Position numbers and translations under genes: made by a program. Positions 9,653 through 18,333 of a stretch of 52,593 nt of DNA are shown here, one piece after another; position 1 is the stretch's first letter; each line of letters starts with the position of its first letter. Below the pieces are notes generated by a model, which made no database searches, was not told where the DNA came from, and saw only the letters and a program-made list of their open reading frames with translations. The DNA is from Bacteroidetes bacterium OLB9 (lineage in GTDB: Bacteria; Bacteroidota; Bacteroidia; Chitinophagales; Saprospiraceae): positions 1 through 52,593 of the forward strand of contig LNBW01000031.1 of the NCBI GenBank assembly GCA_001567255.1. Reading direction: 5' to 3'.

Positions 9653-10132
9653 TTAGATTCCGATTAGATTACGTAGCTGTGCAGTATGATCTGCTGATGC
9701 TACTTTATCAATAATATGTGTAATAATCCCTTTCTCGTCAAATACGACTGTCGTACGATAGGTACCTATTACTTCTCTACCCATAAACTTTTTAGGCCCA
9801 TAAAACCCAAAAGCATTCATCGCACTGAGGTTCGGGTCAGATAATAATGAAAATGGAAAATGATTTTTTGCAATAAACCCAACATGGGATTTTACACTAT
9901 CTTTGCTCACACCATAAACCTTATAACCATTTTGAGTGAAGACTTCGTAATTATCCCTGATATTACATGCTACTTTAGTGCAGGTAGGAGTATTATCCTT
10001 CGGATAGAAAAAAAGTATTGTTTTATTCCCTAAAAGTGACCTATTCGTAATTTCATTGCCCTGCTGATCATACACGGTAAAATCAGGTATTTTGTCGCCT
10101 ACTTTTACTTTGGGTTGGGTTTTTTCTGCCAT
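9653..10132 (-). CDS. bcp: thioredoxin-dependent thiol peroxidase, Bcp/PrxQ type
   Basis: It reduces hydrogen peroxide and organic hydroperoxides using thioredoxin. The peroxidatic cysteine C51 and resolving cysteine C56 lie in TPTCTKVACNIRD, the Bcp spacing of four residues. FFYPKDNTPT and YGPKKFMGREVIGTYRTTVV are typical Bcp segments. I chose ATG 10132 (MAEKTQPKVKVGDKIPDF) over one 18 bases further upstream because it matches the family N-terminus; the product is 159 residues. It lies 92 bp downstream of the SCO gene on the same strand and could share its transcript. Confidence 0.93.
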   Translation of the reverse strand: MAEKTQPKVKVGDKIPDFTVYDQQGNEITNRSLLGNKTILFFYPKDNTPTCTKVACNIRDNYEVFTQNGYKVYGVSKDSVKSHVGFIAKNHFPFSLLSDPNLSAMNAFGFYGPKKFMGREVIGTYRTTVVFDEKGIITHIIDKVASADHTAQLRNLIGI

Positions 10133-10224
10133 AAATCGACGATTGTACATAGTTCAACAGCACAAGTCCTCAAAGGGTTGAAAAAATAGCATAATCTATT
10201 TTCCCTATATACCGAATCTAGGCG

Positions 10225-10986
10225 TTAAGTCGTTTTCTTCCTTACCGCCATTCTTATGCCTATGACCGTCAACCATGTGATTAAGACTGGCATGATGATA
10301 ATCAGAAGGCCCGTTCCTGGTACGATTTTACCGGTTTCCGGATCATAATTAAAGCAAGTAAAGATACTGGTATTTGTAGGCAGTCTATAACTCGGTATGA
10401 AGACCTTATTAATACTTTGAACCAGCATTCTCAAGTCCTTACTATTGCGCAGGCCAAGTAGTTTTTTAGTCATTTTACCTTTGGTGCTGACGCCCGCTAG
10501 CAATGCGTCATGGTCAAACTGTTTTTTCTTTTCATCCCAAATTGGCTTAAAACCAACCGAATTGATCACCTGATTAATACTATCCGTCACCCCAAAATAC
10601 CAATCTGGCTCATTGGTTAGATTGAATCTTTCTGCCATATATTGCATATCTTCTATCTTATCCCATGGATCGAAACTTAAAACCAAGACACTATAAGGCA
10701 ATTCTTGCTGAAGATTCAGCATCCGAAGATTTTCTTTCAGCTCTAGTACCAATGGATTACAGACGCCAGAGCAGCGACTAAAAACCAATGCCAGGATAAT
10801 CGGCTTATCTTTAGCTAGCTCATGAAGGGATACATCCGCTCCGCCGACTAAATGCAGCGGAGCGTCGTATAATGTATTATATATATTGATTTCTTCCCTG
10901 AAATCACCTAGAGACTGACTGAAAAGTGATTGTGCAGGTAGAATTGTGAGCATTACTATACTCGTGAAAAGACAAAGCCGAAACAT
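10225..10986 (-). CDS. SCO1/SenC-type copper chaperone with C-terminal membrane anchor
   Basis: A thioredoxin-fold protein for copper delivery and CuA assembly. The copper ligands are visible: C72 and C76 in FSRCSGVCNP, and H159 in FDHDALLAG. An N-terminal signal sequence precedes it (ILPAQSLFSQS). Unusually for SCO proteins, a second membrane segment sits near the C-terminus (GLLIIIMPVLITWLTVIGIR) followed by a basic tail. Its start overlaps the 3' end of the oxidase subunit I gene by 31 bp, so the two are cotranscribed. It probably loads copper into the CuA site of the subunit II encoded upstream. Confidence 0.9.
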   Translation of the reverse strand: MFRLCLFTSIVMLTILPAQSLFSQSLGDFREEINIYNTLYDAPLHLVGGADVSLHELAKDKPIILALVFSRCSGVCNPLVLELKENLRMLNLQQELPYSVLVLSFDPWDKIEDMQYMAERFNLTNEPDWYFGVTDSINQVINSVGFKPIWDEKKKQFDHDALLAGVSTKGKMTKKLLGLRNSKDLRMLVQSINKVFIPSYRLPTNTSIFTCFNYDPETGKIVPGTGLLIIIMPVLITWLTVIGIRMAVRKKTT

Positions 10987-12398
10987 CGCTTTAAAATTCC
11001 TCCTATGAATAGTATAATACCCAACAAATATATCGTTGCAAAGGTTCCTCCAAAGGTTGCCCAGAACTTTCCTGAGGCCATTTCCTCAGGATAATTAGCA
11101 TATCTTCTGGCTACTGAATCTGCTCCTGCAAAATAGAAAGCCGCTAGAAATCCAATTCCTCCTATGACTATCAGCAGGATCTTAAGCATGGAATGTTTGT
11201 CTTTGATAATACCGTCTTTCAATTGAAACGAGAACCAATAAAAGAAACCCAAACTAAATAACACATTTCCCAAGGCATTGTAGGTATGGAAGTGTGCAGG
11301 AACCCAAAGTGTATTATGCAGCAAGAAGTTGTTGGAAATAGTAGCATCAATCACCGCTCCAATACCTCCAGAAACCCATCCTGCTGTTCCAATGAAAAAC
11401 ATTAAGTTGGCCAGATTCCAGTTGATTTTTGTGCCATATACAGCAACAAGGATACTAAAGATCGTGACACCAGTGGATGGAATACTTGCCAGATAAGAAG
11501 CTAGCTGTCCAATAATCTGCAATGTTTCTGGCTGAACGAAGTCCATATACATGTGATGTAGGAAGGCAAAAAGTACAAAAAATAGGGTCAAATTCCACGC
11601 ATAGGCCACATACCAGCTGGTTTTCCATTTAGGTCTTCCACTTACTTCACTAAAGAGTTCATAAATAACAGCAAGACCCAGATACAACATTTCATTAGCG
11701 AGGGTATGACCAAAGAAATAGGTCAAGTTTTTCATAAGAAGGGCATCATTGATGAAGCCGCCATTTGAATAATATTCTGTGAGAAGTAAAAAGTCAAGAG
11801 CTGCTGCAGTAATCAGGCAGGATAGTACACCAACTAGGCTAATCATAGAAATGAGTACAAAAGGAGGTGTTTCTACCTCCGGTTTTGCATCTCTCTTAAA
11901 GTGTTGCCATGCAAAAACTTGTGAAAGTGTATATTTTTTAAGCAGAGAAATCATCAGGCTTACTGTCCAAATAGTCCAGCCCACTCCCAGTACAAGTAAT
12001 GCATATAGAAATAATGGTGTTGCCCACTGTTCCCACATAATTTTAAATGGCAGCGGATATAGAAAAGTCCATCCAGCATGGAATTTGCCTATAAAACCTG
12101 CTCCCCACAACATTAAAACGCCCACTACCGTCATTATATAGGCTATTAAATTAGCCTTATAACTAGTGCGGACATAACGCTCCATGATGTAATTAACGGC
12201 AGCCATTCCTGCTACAAACCATATACCTATCATGGTCAACCCATGAATGGTCATGTCGGTGTAAAAGGTCACAGGATCCAGTTTAATATTTCCACCCTGA
12301 TTAAAACGCATCAGTAATCCTAATATAATCGCCACTACAAAGAGAATCAATACCGTGATAATCCAGAGTGATGTTATCTTTTTAAATTTATTTTCCAT
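10956..12398 (-). CDS. B-type heme-copper oxidase subunit I, probably a nitric oxide reductase-like variant
   Basis: A 480-residue protein with about 12 membrane segments. Heme and copper ligands can be placed: H52 (IHGLTM), H231 (FFGHTLANE), H281-H282 (FLHHMY), and H369 and H371 (WVPAHFHTYN). In oxygen reductases the CuB histidine is followed four residues later by a tyrosine cross-linked to it. Here that position is N235, with E236 next. Loss of this tyrosine is a feature of nitric oxide reductase-like members of the superfamily. The neighbours (CuA subunit II, SCO, NnrS-like protein, Ric) support NO reduction, but an unusual terminal oxidase cannot be excluded. Confidence 0.82.
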   Translation of the reverse strand: MENKFKKITSLWIITVLILFVVAIILGLLMRFNQGGNIKLDPVTFYTDMTIHGLTMIGIWFVAGMAAVNYIMERYVRTSYKANLIAYIMTVVGVLMLWGAGFIGKFHAGWTFLYPLPFKIMWEQWATPLFLYALLVLGVGWTIWTVSLMISLLKKYTLSQVFAWQHFKRDAKPEVETPPFVLISMISLVGVLSCLITAAALDFLLLTEYYSNGGFINDALLMKNLTYFFGHTLANEMLYLGLAVIYELFSEVSGRPKWKTSWYVAYAWNLTLFFVLFAFLHHMYMDFVQPETLQIIGQLASYLASIPSTGVTIFSILVAVYGTKINWNLANLMFFIGTAGWVSGGIGAVIDATISNNFLLHNTLWVPAHFHTYNALGNVLFSLGFFYWFSFQLKDGIIKDKHSMLKILLIVIGGIGFLAAFYFAGADSVARRYANYPEEMASGKFWATFGGTFATIYLLGIILFIGGILKRCFGFVFSRV

Positions 12399-12420
12399 AT
12401 CGAATTAATTTTTTAATGAA

Positions 12421-12969
12421 TTATTTTACCGTAAAACTTCCTCTCATTATGTGATGTCCAGCCCCACAATATTCAAGACAGAAAATCTTATATGTACCAG
12501 GTTTCTCAAATTTCCAACGGAGATTGTTAACATATCCGGGCATGGCTTGCGTTTGAGCAACAACCTGATTATTTTCATCATACACCGCAAATGTATGGGT
12601 TACATCTCGGCTCGTCACCCTGAACTCTACAAGTTCGTTTACACCTAGTTCAATGGGTTCTGAAGTAGGCGCATCCGGGTTTATGGCGCTGTAGGACATA
12701 TAGAAAAAATATTGCCCAGCAGTGACATTGACGGATTTAGATGGGATTTCATCCTTAAACATAAAATACGGCGATTTAGGTACTGTTGCTGAAAAGAAAA
12801 TGGCCAGGACTACAAATAATATCAGGATAAACCACATACGTTTAGTTAGTACATTGGTTAACCCTCCGTCCTTATCGCCTGCTTTAATAGAACTTCGATA
12901 TACATAAATAAATACCGATGTACTAACTACTGTCAAAATTAAAAATAAGTAAAGAAGTAGTGATTGCAT
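12421..12969 (-). CDS. heme-copper oxidase subunit II with CuA site
   Basis: It accepts electrons from a cytochrome c or cupredoxin and passes them to subunit I. Two N-terminal membrane segments (residues 1-25 and 45-63) are followed by a cupredoxin domain facing the periplasm. The CuA ligands are H125 (DVTHTF) and C164, C168, H172 and M175 in FCLEYCGAGHHIM. The 182-residue length fits the short subunit II of B-type enzymes. It lies 22 bp before subunit I and is the first gene downstream of a good promoter (13020-13050). Confidence 0.92.
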   Translation of the reverse strand: MQSLLLYLFLILTVVSTSVFIYVYRSSIKAGDKDGGLTNVLTKRMWFILILFVVLAIFFSATVPKSPYFMFKDEIPSKSVNVTAGQYFFYMSYSAINPDAPTSEPIELGVNELVEFRVTSRDVTHTFAVYDENNQVVAQTQAMPGYVNNLRWKFEKPGTYKIFCLEYCGAGHHIMRGSFTVK

Positions 12970-13019
12970 ATCATATCATTTTATAATTAAATAATTCAAA
13001 TTATTACACTTTTATGAGA

Positions 13020-13050
13020 CAAATGTAAAAATTTGTTAAATAAAATCAAA
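13020..13050 (-). promoter_or_regulatory. Bacteroidota-type promoter for the oxidase/NO reductase operon
   Basis: On the minus strand TTTG (13050-13047) is followed after exactly 19 bases by TACATTTG (13027-13020). This matches the -33/-7 consensus TTTG-N19-TAnnTTTG. The start point would fall near 13014, about 45 bases before the subunit II ATG. Confidence 0.7.
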
Positions 13051-13178
13051 TTATTTTCTATAAATATAATTTATAATTTTGTGTTTTATGAAATAGTACC
13101 ATTATATATCTATCTTAAAGAAAACGAAATACTAATTATATTGTAAAAATGGCACAATTCAATGATTTTTGTCAATCG

Positions 13179-14470
13179 TCATGTCGCAGGAGGCTGGCCG
13201 GAAATGTAATAAATAACCTTCCAGTTATAAATAATAGCAGTAAGTAATAGAAATACAGCTCCCAGTTTTATGAGGATCAATTCTGTTGTCAAAATTCCGG
13301 TTGAAAAAATGGTGATGCCTGACAGATAGCTCCAGCTCATCATTTTGAAAATATCCGTCTTTCGTGTCAGTAATACCGGTGATTGTCCGGGTTGTGGAGC
13401 TTTCAACACTGGCTTTTTGCGTGGCACGATGAAAGGTAGGGTTTTAAAGGTCATGCCTAAAATAATAGCGGTTATCCATCCAAAAAGATTAGAAAACCAT
13501 AAGTAAGTATCAGAGCGGTACTTGTCTTATCGTACCATAAAAGGAATAAAAGAATTAAAATCAGTAAAACCGCAGGAAGCAAGGTTAATCCTACTGAGAA
13601 TAGAGAGATTTTCAGGTGTTCGTCCACTTGTTTTTTCATCCTTTGAGTCCAAGCCATGTAGCAGTATTTTACATAGAGTATCAGTGCTGTTATAACCATA
13701 GCTACAGGTATAAATATCAACAAGATGTGGTTATAAAGGTAAAATATAGCCACATAGAAAATAATTGCACCATTGATAAGATAATATACGACCTTGAGCA
13801 ATCGATCATTTTGATATTTAGACAGCAAATACATGGGAATCAGTCGCGAACTCACGCCCACAATTAGCATCAAAAACCAGCCAAGTGTTGCTGCATGTAC
13901 ATGAAGCGGCAAATAATAAATGGAGTCATGAGGTAAAAGATGAAAAGTAAAGTTGTACACTAACATCAATCCTAAAAAGCCGGCCAAAAATAACCATGTC
14001 CCTGATGTCAGCATAAAAACACCGTGAATGTTTTCTTTATGTCCTTTGGGAAGGCTTTTGCTTAAATTAATCAGGAAAAGAAGAACCGATATGAGTACGA
14101 ATCTACCACCCCATTTGGCAGGATGCCCCATATTGAACACATAAAATCCATAAGCCAGTAGTGGTACTCCCACGGCCATACAAATGAAGGATGCCCAAGC
14201 AAGTTTTTCACTGTATAGTTGATTGCCGAGGATGGTAGGGGTTAGGTGATGGCATGCCCCTAAAATAATCATGGTGGCCCATCCCAGGGCTACTATATGG
14301 ATGATCGCAAGGGTGTGAGGCTGAAAATGATGATCAAAAAATGTTCTGTCTAGGGTCAACAGCAAAATCGTAGCCACCAGAAATGAGAATGCAGCATAGA
14401 GATAGAATGGAATGACTATTGCGGAGTTGGTCGGTTTTGTCGGCCTAATATTTGACGTTGCACCCAACAT
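13179..14470 (-). CDS. NnrS/oxidase subunit I-like heme membrane protein (frameshifted here)
   Basis: The first frame runs from ATG 14470 (MLGATSNIRPTKPT) and stops at 13472. Adding one base to the A5 run at 13482-13486 continues it as FFGWITAIILGMTFKTLPF into the frame ending at 13179, giving about 430 residues. It has about 12 membrane segments with conserved histidines in PHTLAIIHIVALGWA, CHHLTP and LPLHVHAATLGW. These resemble NnrS and cytochrome oxidase subunit I-like proteins of NO-response gene sets, without the full oxidase ligand set. It probably supports NO detoxification, and its exact role is not clear from sequence. Confidence 0.7.
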
Positions 14471-14572
14471 GAGGTAAAAATAGGATTGGTCTTAAATACT
14501 TTTTTAAAATTATTGTTAAATAAAAATCATATATCTGTTTATTAAATATGTATCTTTATACAATTAGCGCTA

Positions 14573-15532
14573 TTAGGATTGAATAGATTGTTCCAACTCA
14601 ATAGCTTTAGGAAAAAGAATGTTGTTTTCTAAATGCACATGTAACTGTAGATCTCGTTCAAACTCGTCCAGCATTTTAAATAACAATGTATAACTGGCAC
14701 AAGCATCCTCAGGAAGTGCATAATCTTTAGCTGTCTGGCGTATAAGCTCAGCATCACGGGTGATGAGCTCGTGCTCCATCTCCATCAGGTTGACAGGTGT
14801 ACGCACACTGTCAAAACCACTGTCTGCGAGCTTTGTAGGATCATTACCAACTGTCAGCAATAATTTGATATATGGAAATACAATGCGCTCTTCCTTCATC
14901 ATGTGTGCTGTTAGTGCTCCACTCATCTTGGTGATGAGCTCATATATTTGCTTGAGCTCGGGGTGATGATCTCCGTGTACTGTCGCCACTTTTGCTCCAT
15001 ATGACTTTAAATCAGGAATCATCCTATTTATATAAGAATGATGCGTATTGACAATAAAATCACACAAAAAATCGAGGCTCCAGTCATTGTATGGCATTAC
15101 TTCTTTGGTCTTTGTTTGACTCAATGCTATCAAATCTTGTTCAATTGCGGCTACATCTAATCCCTTTTCAGCGCATACCTCCTTAATTGTCCGCTTGCCA
15201 CCACAATAGAAGTCGATACCACTATTTCTAAATATCTCTATCGCCCTGACATCCTTTGCCACAGCCATCCCAACGGTTTCTTCCTTTTCGTCACTACGGC
15301 GCTTTCTGATGATGACTTTCCACCATTTAGGCCCTTGTTCGGTATATTCCCAAGAGAAAACATTGCCCCGCTCTGCCAACATCTGGTAATAAAGTGGCTT
15401 AGGATCGTGATCATTGTGTAAAATGAAATGTTCTCCTTCTCCTAATTCGTCAAAATATTCAAATACGGTAGGATGTTTTCGCTTCGGTTCCAATAAGGTC
15501 ACATCAAGAATTTCGGATTTTGAAGACTCCAT
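14573..15532 (-). CDS. ric: iron-sulfur cluster repair di-iron protein (Ric/ScdA/YtfE type) with N-terminal DUF2249-like domain
   Basis: A 319-residue protein that restores iron-sulfur clusters damaged by nitric oxide or peroxide. Domains in order: a DUF2249-like domain (about 10-80, with LEPKRKHPTVFEYFDEL), the ScdA_N/DUF542 segment (about 90-140, with FRNSGIDFYCGGKRT), and a hemerythrin-like HHE domain. Likely iron ligands are in NTHHSYI, HGDHHPEL, HMMKEERIVFPY, MEMEHEL and HVHLENNILFP. The DUF2249 fusion is longer than classic YtfE (about 220 residues). It sits immediately upstream of the NnrS-like gene and has its own -7 element and palindrome. Confidence 0.92.
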   Translation of the reverse strand: MESSKSEILDVTLLEPKRKHPTVFEYFDELGEGEHFILHNDHDPKPLYYQMLAERGNVFSWEYTEQGPKWWKVIIRKRRSDEKEETVGMAVAKDVRAIEIFRNSGIDFYCGGKRTIKEVCAEKGLDVAAIEQDLIALSQTKTKEVMPYNDWSLDFLCDFIVNTHHSYINRMIPDLKSYGAKVATVHGDHHPELKQIYELITKMSGALTAHMMKEERIVFPYIKLLLTVGNDPTKLADSGFDSVRTPVNLMEMEHELITRDAELIRQTAKDYALPEDACASYTLLFKMLDEFERDLQLHVHLENNILFPKAIELEQSIQS

Positions 15533-15560
15533 ATTGTTATATAATTATAATTGATTGATG

Positions 15561-15601
15561 CAAAGATAATAAATGTATTATATAAAAGTATTTAAATACT
15601 T
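15561..15601 (-). promoter_or_regulatory. ric promoter with 16-bp palindromic operator
   Basis: On the minus strand TATCTTTG (15568-15561) is a perfect -7 element, about 30 bp before the ric ATG. Centred near -40 is a perfect 16-bp palindrome, AAGTATTTAAATACTT (15586-15601), where the -33 element would be. Its half TTAAATACTT recurs upstream of the NnrS-like gene (about 14493-14503). The core resembles Rrf2/NsrR-type NO-sensor sites, but that regulator is only inferred. Confidence 0.5.
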
Positions 15602-15658
15602 CTATTTTTTAAACTTTATTTAATTCATCATTTTTTCATATAAATCTTCCATTAAATA

Positions 15659-16027
15659 TTATTTTTTCCTACCACCCAGTATAACCATAGGAAAACAAAC
15701 ACTCACCAGTGACACTGAAAACCAAACGGGATAGGTATGTGTGATGACTTCGCTTGCACTGATAAGCATCCAGGCTAGACCAGCAATTTGAAACATAAAT
15801 AGTTCTTTCGTCGCTGCAAATTGACGTATCATCCATCCACTGATCAGTGCTGAAAGTGCATACGACAATATTATAAACGCTAGAAATCCTGCTGGAACAC
15901 GGAACATATCTGCCGGTCGATGGATATCATAAAGCTGGTAGGCATAGTGATCTGCAATATTGATCAATAGATATCCACTGATTATGGAAACAATTACAAC
16001 TAATGTATTTCTGATGGCCCTATCCAT
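15659..16027 (-). CDS. small four-segment membrane protein, unknown
   Basis: A 122-residue protein with four predicted membrane helices: about residues 8-27, 46-65, 77-98 and 100-118. It ends in GGRKK. I did not recognise a family. ATG 16027 (MDRAIRNTLVV) is preferred to the distal ATG at 16105 because the first 26 residues of the longer form look non-coding. It lies upstream of ric on the same strand, separated by about 125 bp that contains the ric promoter, so it is a separate transcript. Its link to NO metabolism is positional only. Confidence 0.55.
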   Translation of the reverse strand: MDRAIRNTLVVIVSIISGYLLINIADHYAYQLYDIHRPADMFRVPAGFLAFIILSYALSALISGWMIRQFAATKELFMFQIAGLAWMLISASEVITHTYPVWFSVSLVSVCFPMVILGGRKK

Positions 16028-16270
16028 GGTGACTTGATTTGTTACATTATATAAACCACAATAATAACGGATTCCTTTGGCAATCAGAAATGAACAGTAT
16101 AACAATTTATAACAAAAACCAGTCTGTATAGGCTAAATAAATAGATGTGATTAAGGGTGGTTTTAACTCATCATTTTACATAGTAATATTATACACTTTT
16201 TAGTTATAAATAATTGAATCTAAGTCTTGAACCAAGATTTGTAATGACGATAAATAATACAATATATCTA

Positions 16271-16378
16271 TAAGTGAGGCCATTTTTAATCCGCAGACAT
16301 CGTTTTACGAGGATGAGAATGTAAAAACTCAAACAACATTTTCATACAGTACAATTCTAATGCACAATTAGGATCAAA
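16271..16378. repeat. intergenic repeat, copy C (degenerate)
   Basis: A shortened copy of the repeat at 126-300. It keeps AGTGAGGC, TCCGCAGACATCGTTTTAC, a partly altered centre and the terminal TTCTAATGCACAATTAGG. The stem half TCGTTTTAC is best preserved here. The surrounding gap 16028-16645 otherwise holds only the pdxA promoter and AT-rich sequence without a gene. Confidence 0.55.
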
Positions 16379-16594
16379 TTTCATTAACCTATCGTGACGA
16401 TAAATTTTTACGATTATCCCTTATCTTCTATATATCAAAACCTCCTATCTGTGATGTAACATATACAGCATTTCAATCATTCTATTTCATCTAATAATCG
16501 GATCAACATGGGTATAGCGTCACTCACCTTTTCTGTCTTTCACAGGAAAAACCAAATCAATTATCCGGCGTTAACTTAAAAGCATATAATTTGT

Positions 16595-16602
16595 TACCTT
16601 TG
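16595..16602 (+). promoter_or_regulatory. -7 promoter element for pdxA
   Basis: TACCTTTG (context TTACCTTTGCAAC) matches the -7 consensus TAnnTTTG perfectly. It would give a leader of about 37 bases before ATG 16646. No clear -33 TTTG was found at the usual distance. Confidence 0.6.
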
Positions 16603-16645
16603 CAACTTCTTATTGGGCGGTAAGCCTACATATAATTCTAAAATC

Positions 16646-17698
16646 ATGATAAAAATAGGTATAACCATAGGAGATATAAACGGAATCGGACCGGAAGTCA
16701 TCATCAAGGCGCTTTCGAATCCAATGATTCTCAATAGTTTTACACCTATCATTTACGCTTCGTATAAAGTATTGTCCTACCATAAAAATATTGTTAAAGA
16801 ATCCTCCATTGGGTTTCATACCATTCCTAATGCCGCTAGTGCAGTGGACAATAAAATAAATCTTATCAGTTGCTGGAATGACAATGTCAACATTACACTC
16901 GGTAAAGCAACTGCAGATGGCGGTAAGTATGCAAAGATTTCTATGGAAAAGGCGCTTGACGATATCAAAAGTGGCAGTATTGATGCGATAGTCACTGCTC
17001 CGATTAATAAAAATGCCATGCAGCAGGCAAATTTTCCTTTCCCGGGACACACCGAGTTCTTTACTAAGGGTGACCAGAAAGAGGAAAGTCTTATGTTACT
17101 GGCGAGTGATGCGCTCCGTGTTGCCGTAGTAACTAATCACATTCCGTTATCACAGGTGGCTTCATCCATCAACAAGGATCTCATTCTCAATAAGATTCAA
17201 ATTCTAAATAAAACACTGATTGAAGATTTCGGTATTGAAAGACCTGTGATCGGTGTACTCGGGCTTAATCCACATGCTTCTGATGATTCCACGATTGGCA
17301 ATGAAGAAGAAAATTTTATCCGTCCGGCTATCATCGAAGCTAAAAAATCAGGGATCATGGCAGCAGGACCTTATTCTCCTGATGGATTTTTTGCCAGCGG
17401 GCTTTGGAAAAAAGTAGATGCCGTTCTGGCTATGTATCACGATCAAGGACTCATACCATTTAAAGCATTAACCTTTGGTGGTGGCGTTAATTTTACAGCA
17501 GGCTTATCCTTTATTCGCACTTCTCCCGATCACGGGACTGCATACGAAATCGCCGGTACAAATAAAGCTGATGGCGCTTCTTTCCGACAGGCACTATACA
17601 TGGCGTATGATCTCGTTAGAAACCGAAAGGATTACTTTGAATCGAGAGAAAATGCTTTGGTGCGAAGAGAGAAAAAATCAGAAGGTCTTAATGCCTGA
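16646..17698 (+). CDS. pdxA: 4-hydroxythreonine-4-phosphate dehydrogenase
   Basis: It oxidises 4-phosphohydroxy-L-threonine with NAD in the DXP-dependent pathway to pyridoxal phosphate. The 350-residue protein starts at ATG 16646 (MIKIGITIGDINGIGPEV), the standard PdxA N-terminus; an upstream TTG at 16613 would add an atypical leader. Family segments include VTAPINKNAMQQANFPFPGHTEF, which supplies metal and substrate contacts, and AMYHDQGLIPFKAL, GGVNFTAGLSFIRTSPDHGTA and NPHASDDSTIG. The LysE-type gene follows 14 bp after its stop, so the two are probably cotranscribed. Confidence 0.96.
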   Translation: MIKIGITIGDINGIGPEVIIKALSNPMILNSFTPIIYASYKVLSYHKNIVKESSIGFHTIPNAASAVDNKINLISCWNDNVNITLGKATADGGKYAKISMEKALDDIKSGSIDAIVTAPINKNAMQQANFPFPGHTEFFTKGDQKEESLMLLASDALRVAVVTNHIPLSQVASSINKDLILNKIQILNKTLIEDFGIERPVIGVLGLNPHASDDSTIGNEEENFIRPAIIEAKKSGIMAAGPYSPDGFFASGLWKKVDAVLAMYHDQGLIPFKALTFGGGVNFTAGLSFIRTSPDHGTAYEIAGTNKADGASFRQALYMAYDLVRNRKDYFESRENALVRREKKSEGLNA

Positions 17699-17712
17699 TA
17701 AAATCCTATCGT

Positions 17713-18333
17713 GTGCAGTTTTTCTTTGAAGGACTTTTACTTGGCCTTTCTCTTTCCATATTAATAGGCCCGATACTTATTGCACTAACACAAACGAGTA
17801 TTGAGTACGGAGTTAAGGCTGGATTAATTGTTGGTGCCGGTATTTGGATAAGCGACCTTATTGTCATCACATTGGTCTGGGTATTTTTACATCGGATAGC
17901 CCCACTGGTACATCATGATGGTTTTATGCGGAGTGCAGGCATCACCGGTAGTATCGTGTTAATCAGCTTAGGTGTATTCACAATATTTAAAAGTGCAAAT
18001 AGAAAAATACCGAAACCCATAAAAATCAATATCGCTCATTTTACCGGTTTTTTCTTTAAAGGGTTCGCTGTCAATTTTATCAATCCGTTCACCTTTGCTT
18101 TCTGGATTAGTGTCATTTCTACCTATTTGTTAGCGATGAACGTGTCCGATTTCCAATTATCATTACTGCTGTGTGGTATTATGGTCGTGATTGTATCCAC
18201 AGATACACTGAAAGTCTTATTGCCAAAACTGATACGCAGCAAATTACAACCTGAACATATTCTACTTTTTAGTCGAATTTCCGGATTTCTTTTGATTCTT
18301 TTTGGTATTGTTCTTATCTTCAGAAGTTTTTAA
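17713..18333 (+). CDS. LysE-family amino acid exporter-like membrane protein
   Basis: A 206-residue protein with six membrane segments. Its opening [35 protein letters not shown] carries the LysE/RhtB signature of exporters of amino acids or other small metabolites; the substrate is unknown. The start is GTG 17713, since an in-frame stop lies just upstream and the first helix begins at once. The middle [11 protein letters not shown] matches the family's conserved N-P motif. It is probably cotranscribed with pdxA. Its last 72 bases overlap the 3' end of glgB on the other strand. Confidence 0.88.
   Translation: MQFFFEGLLLGLSLSILIGPILIALTQTSIEYGVKAGLIVGAGIWISDLIVITLVWVFLHRIAPLVHHDGFMRSAGITGSIVLISLGVFTIFKSANRKIPKPIKINIAHFTGFFFKGFAVNFINPFTFAFWISVISTYLLAMNVSDFQLSLLLCGIMVVIVSTDTLKVLLPKLIRSKLQPEHILLFSRISGFLLILFGIVLIFRSF

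Noticed and set aside
13162..13175. FNR/DNR-like site (TTGACAAAAATCAT on the minus strand) near the oxidase operon
   Set aside because: Two mismatches to TTGAT-N4-ATCAA, and it lies about 150 bp from the predicted start point and at the end of a coding frame.
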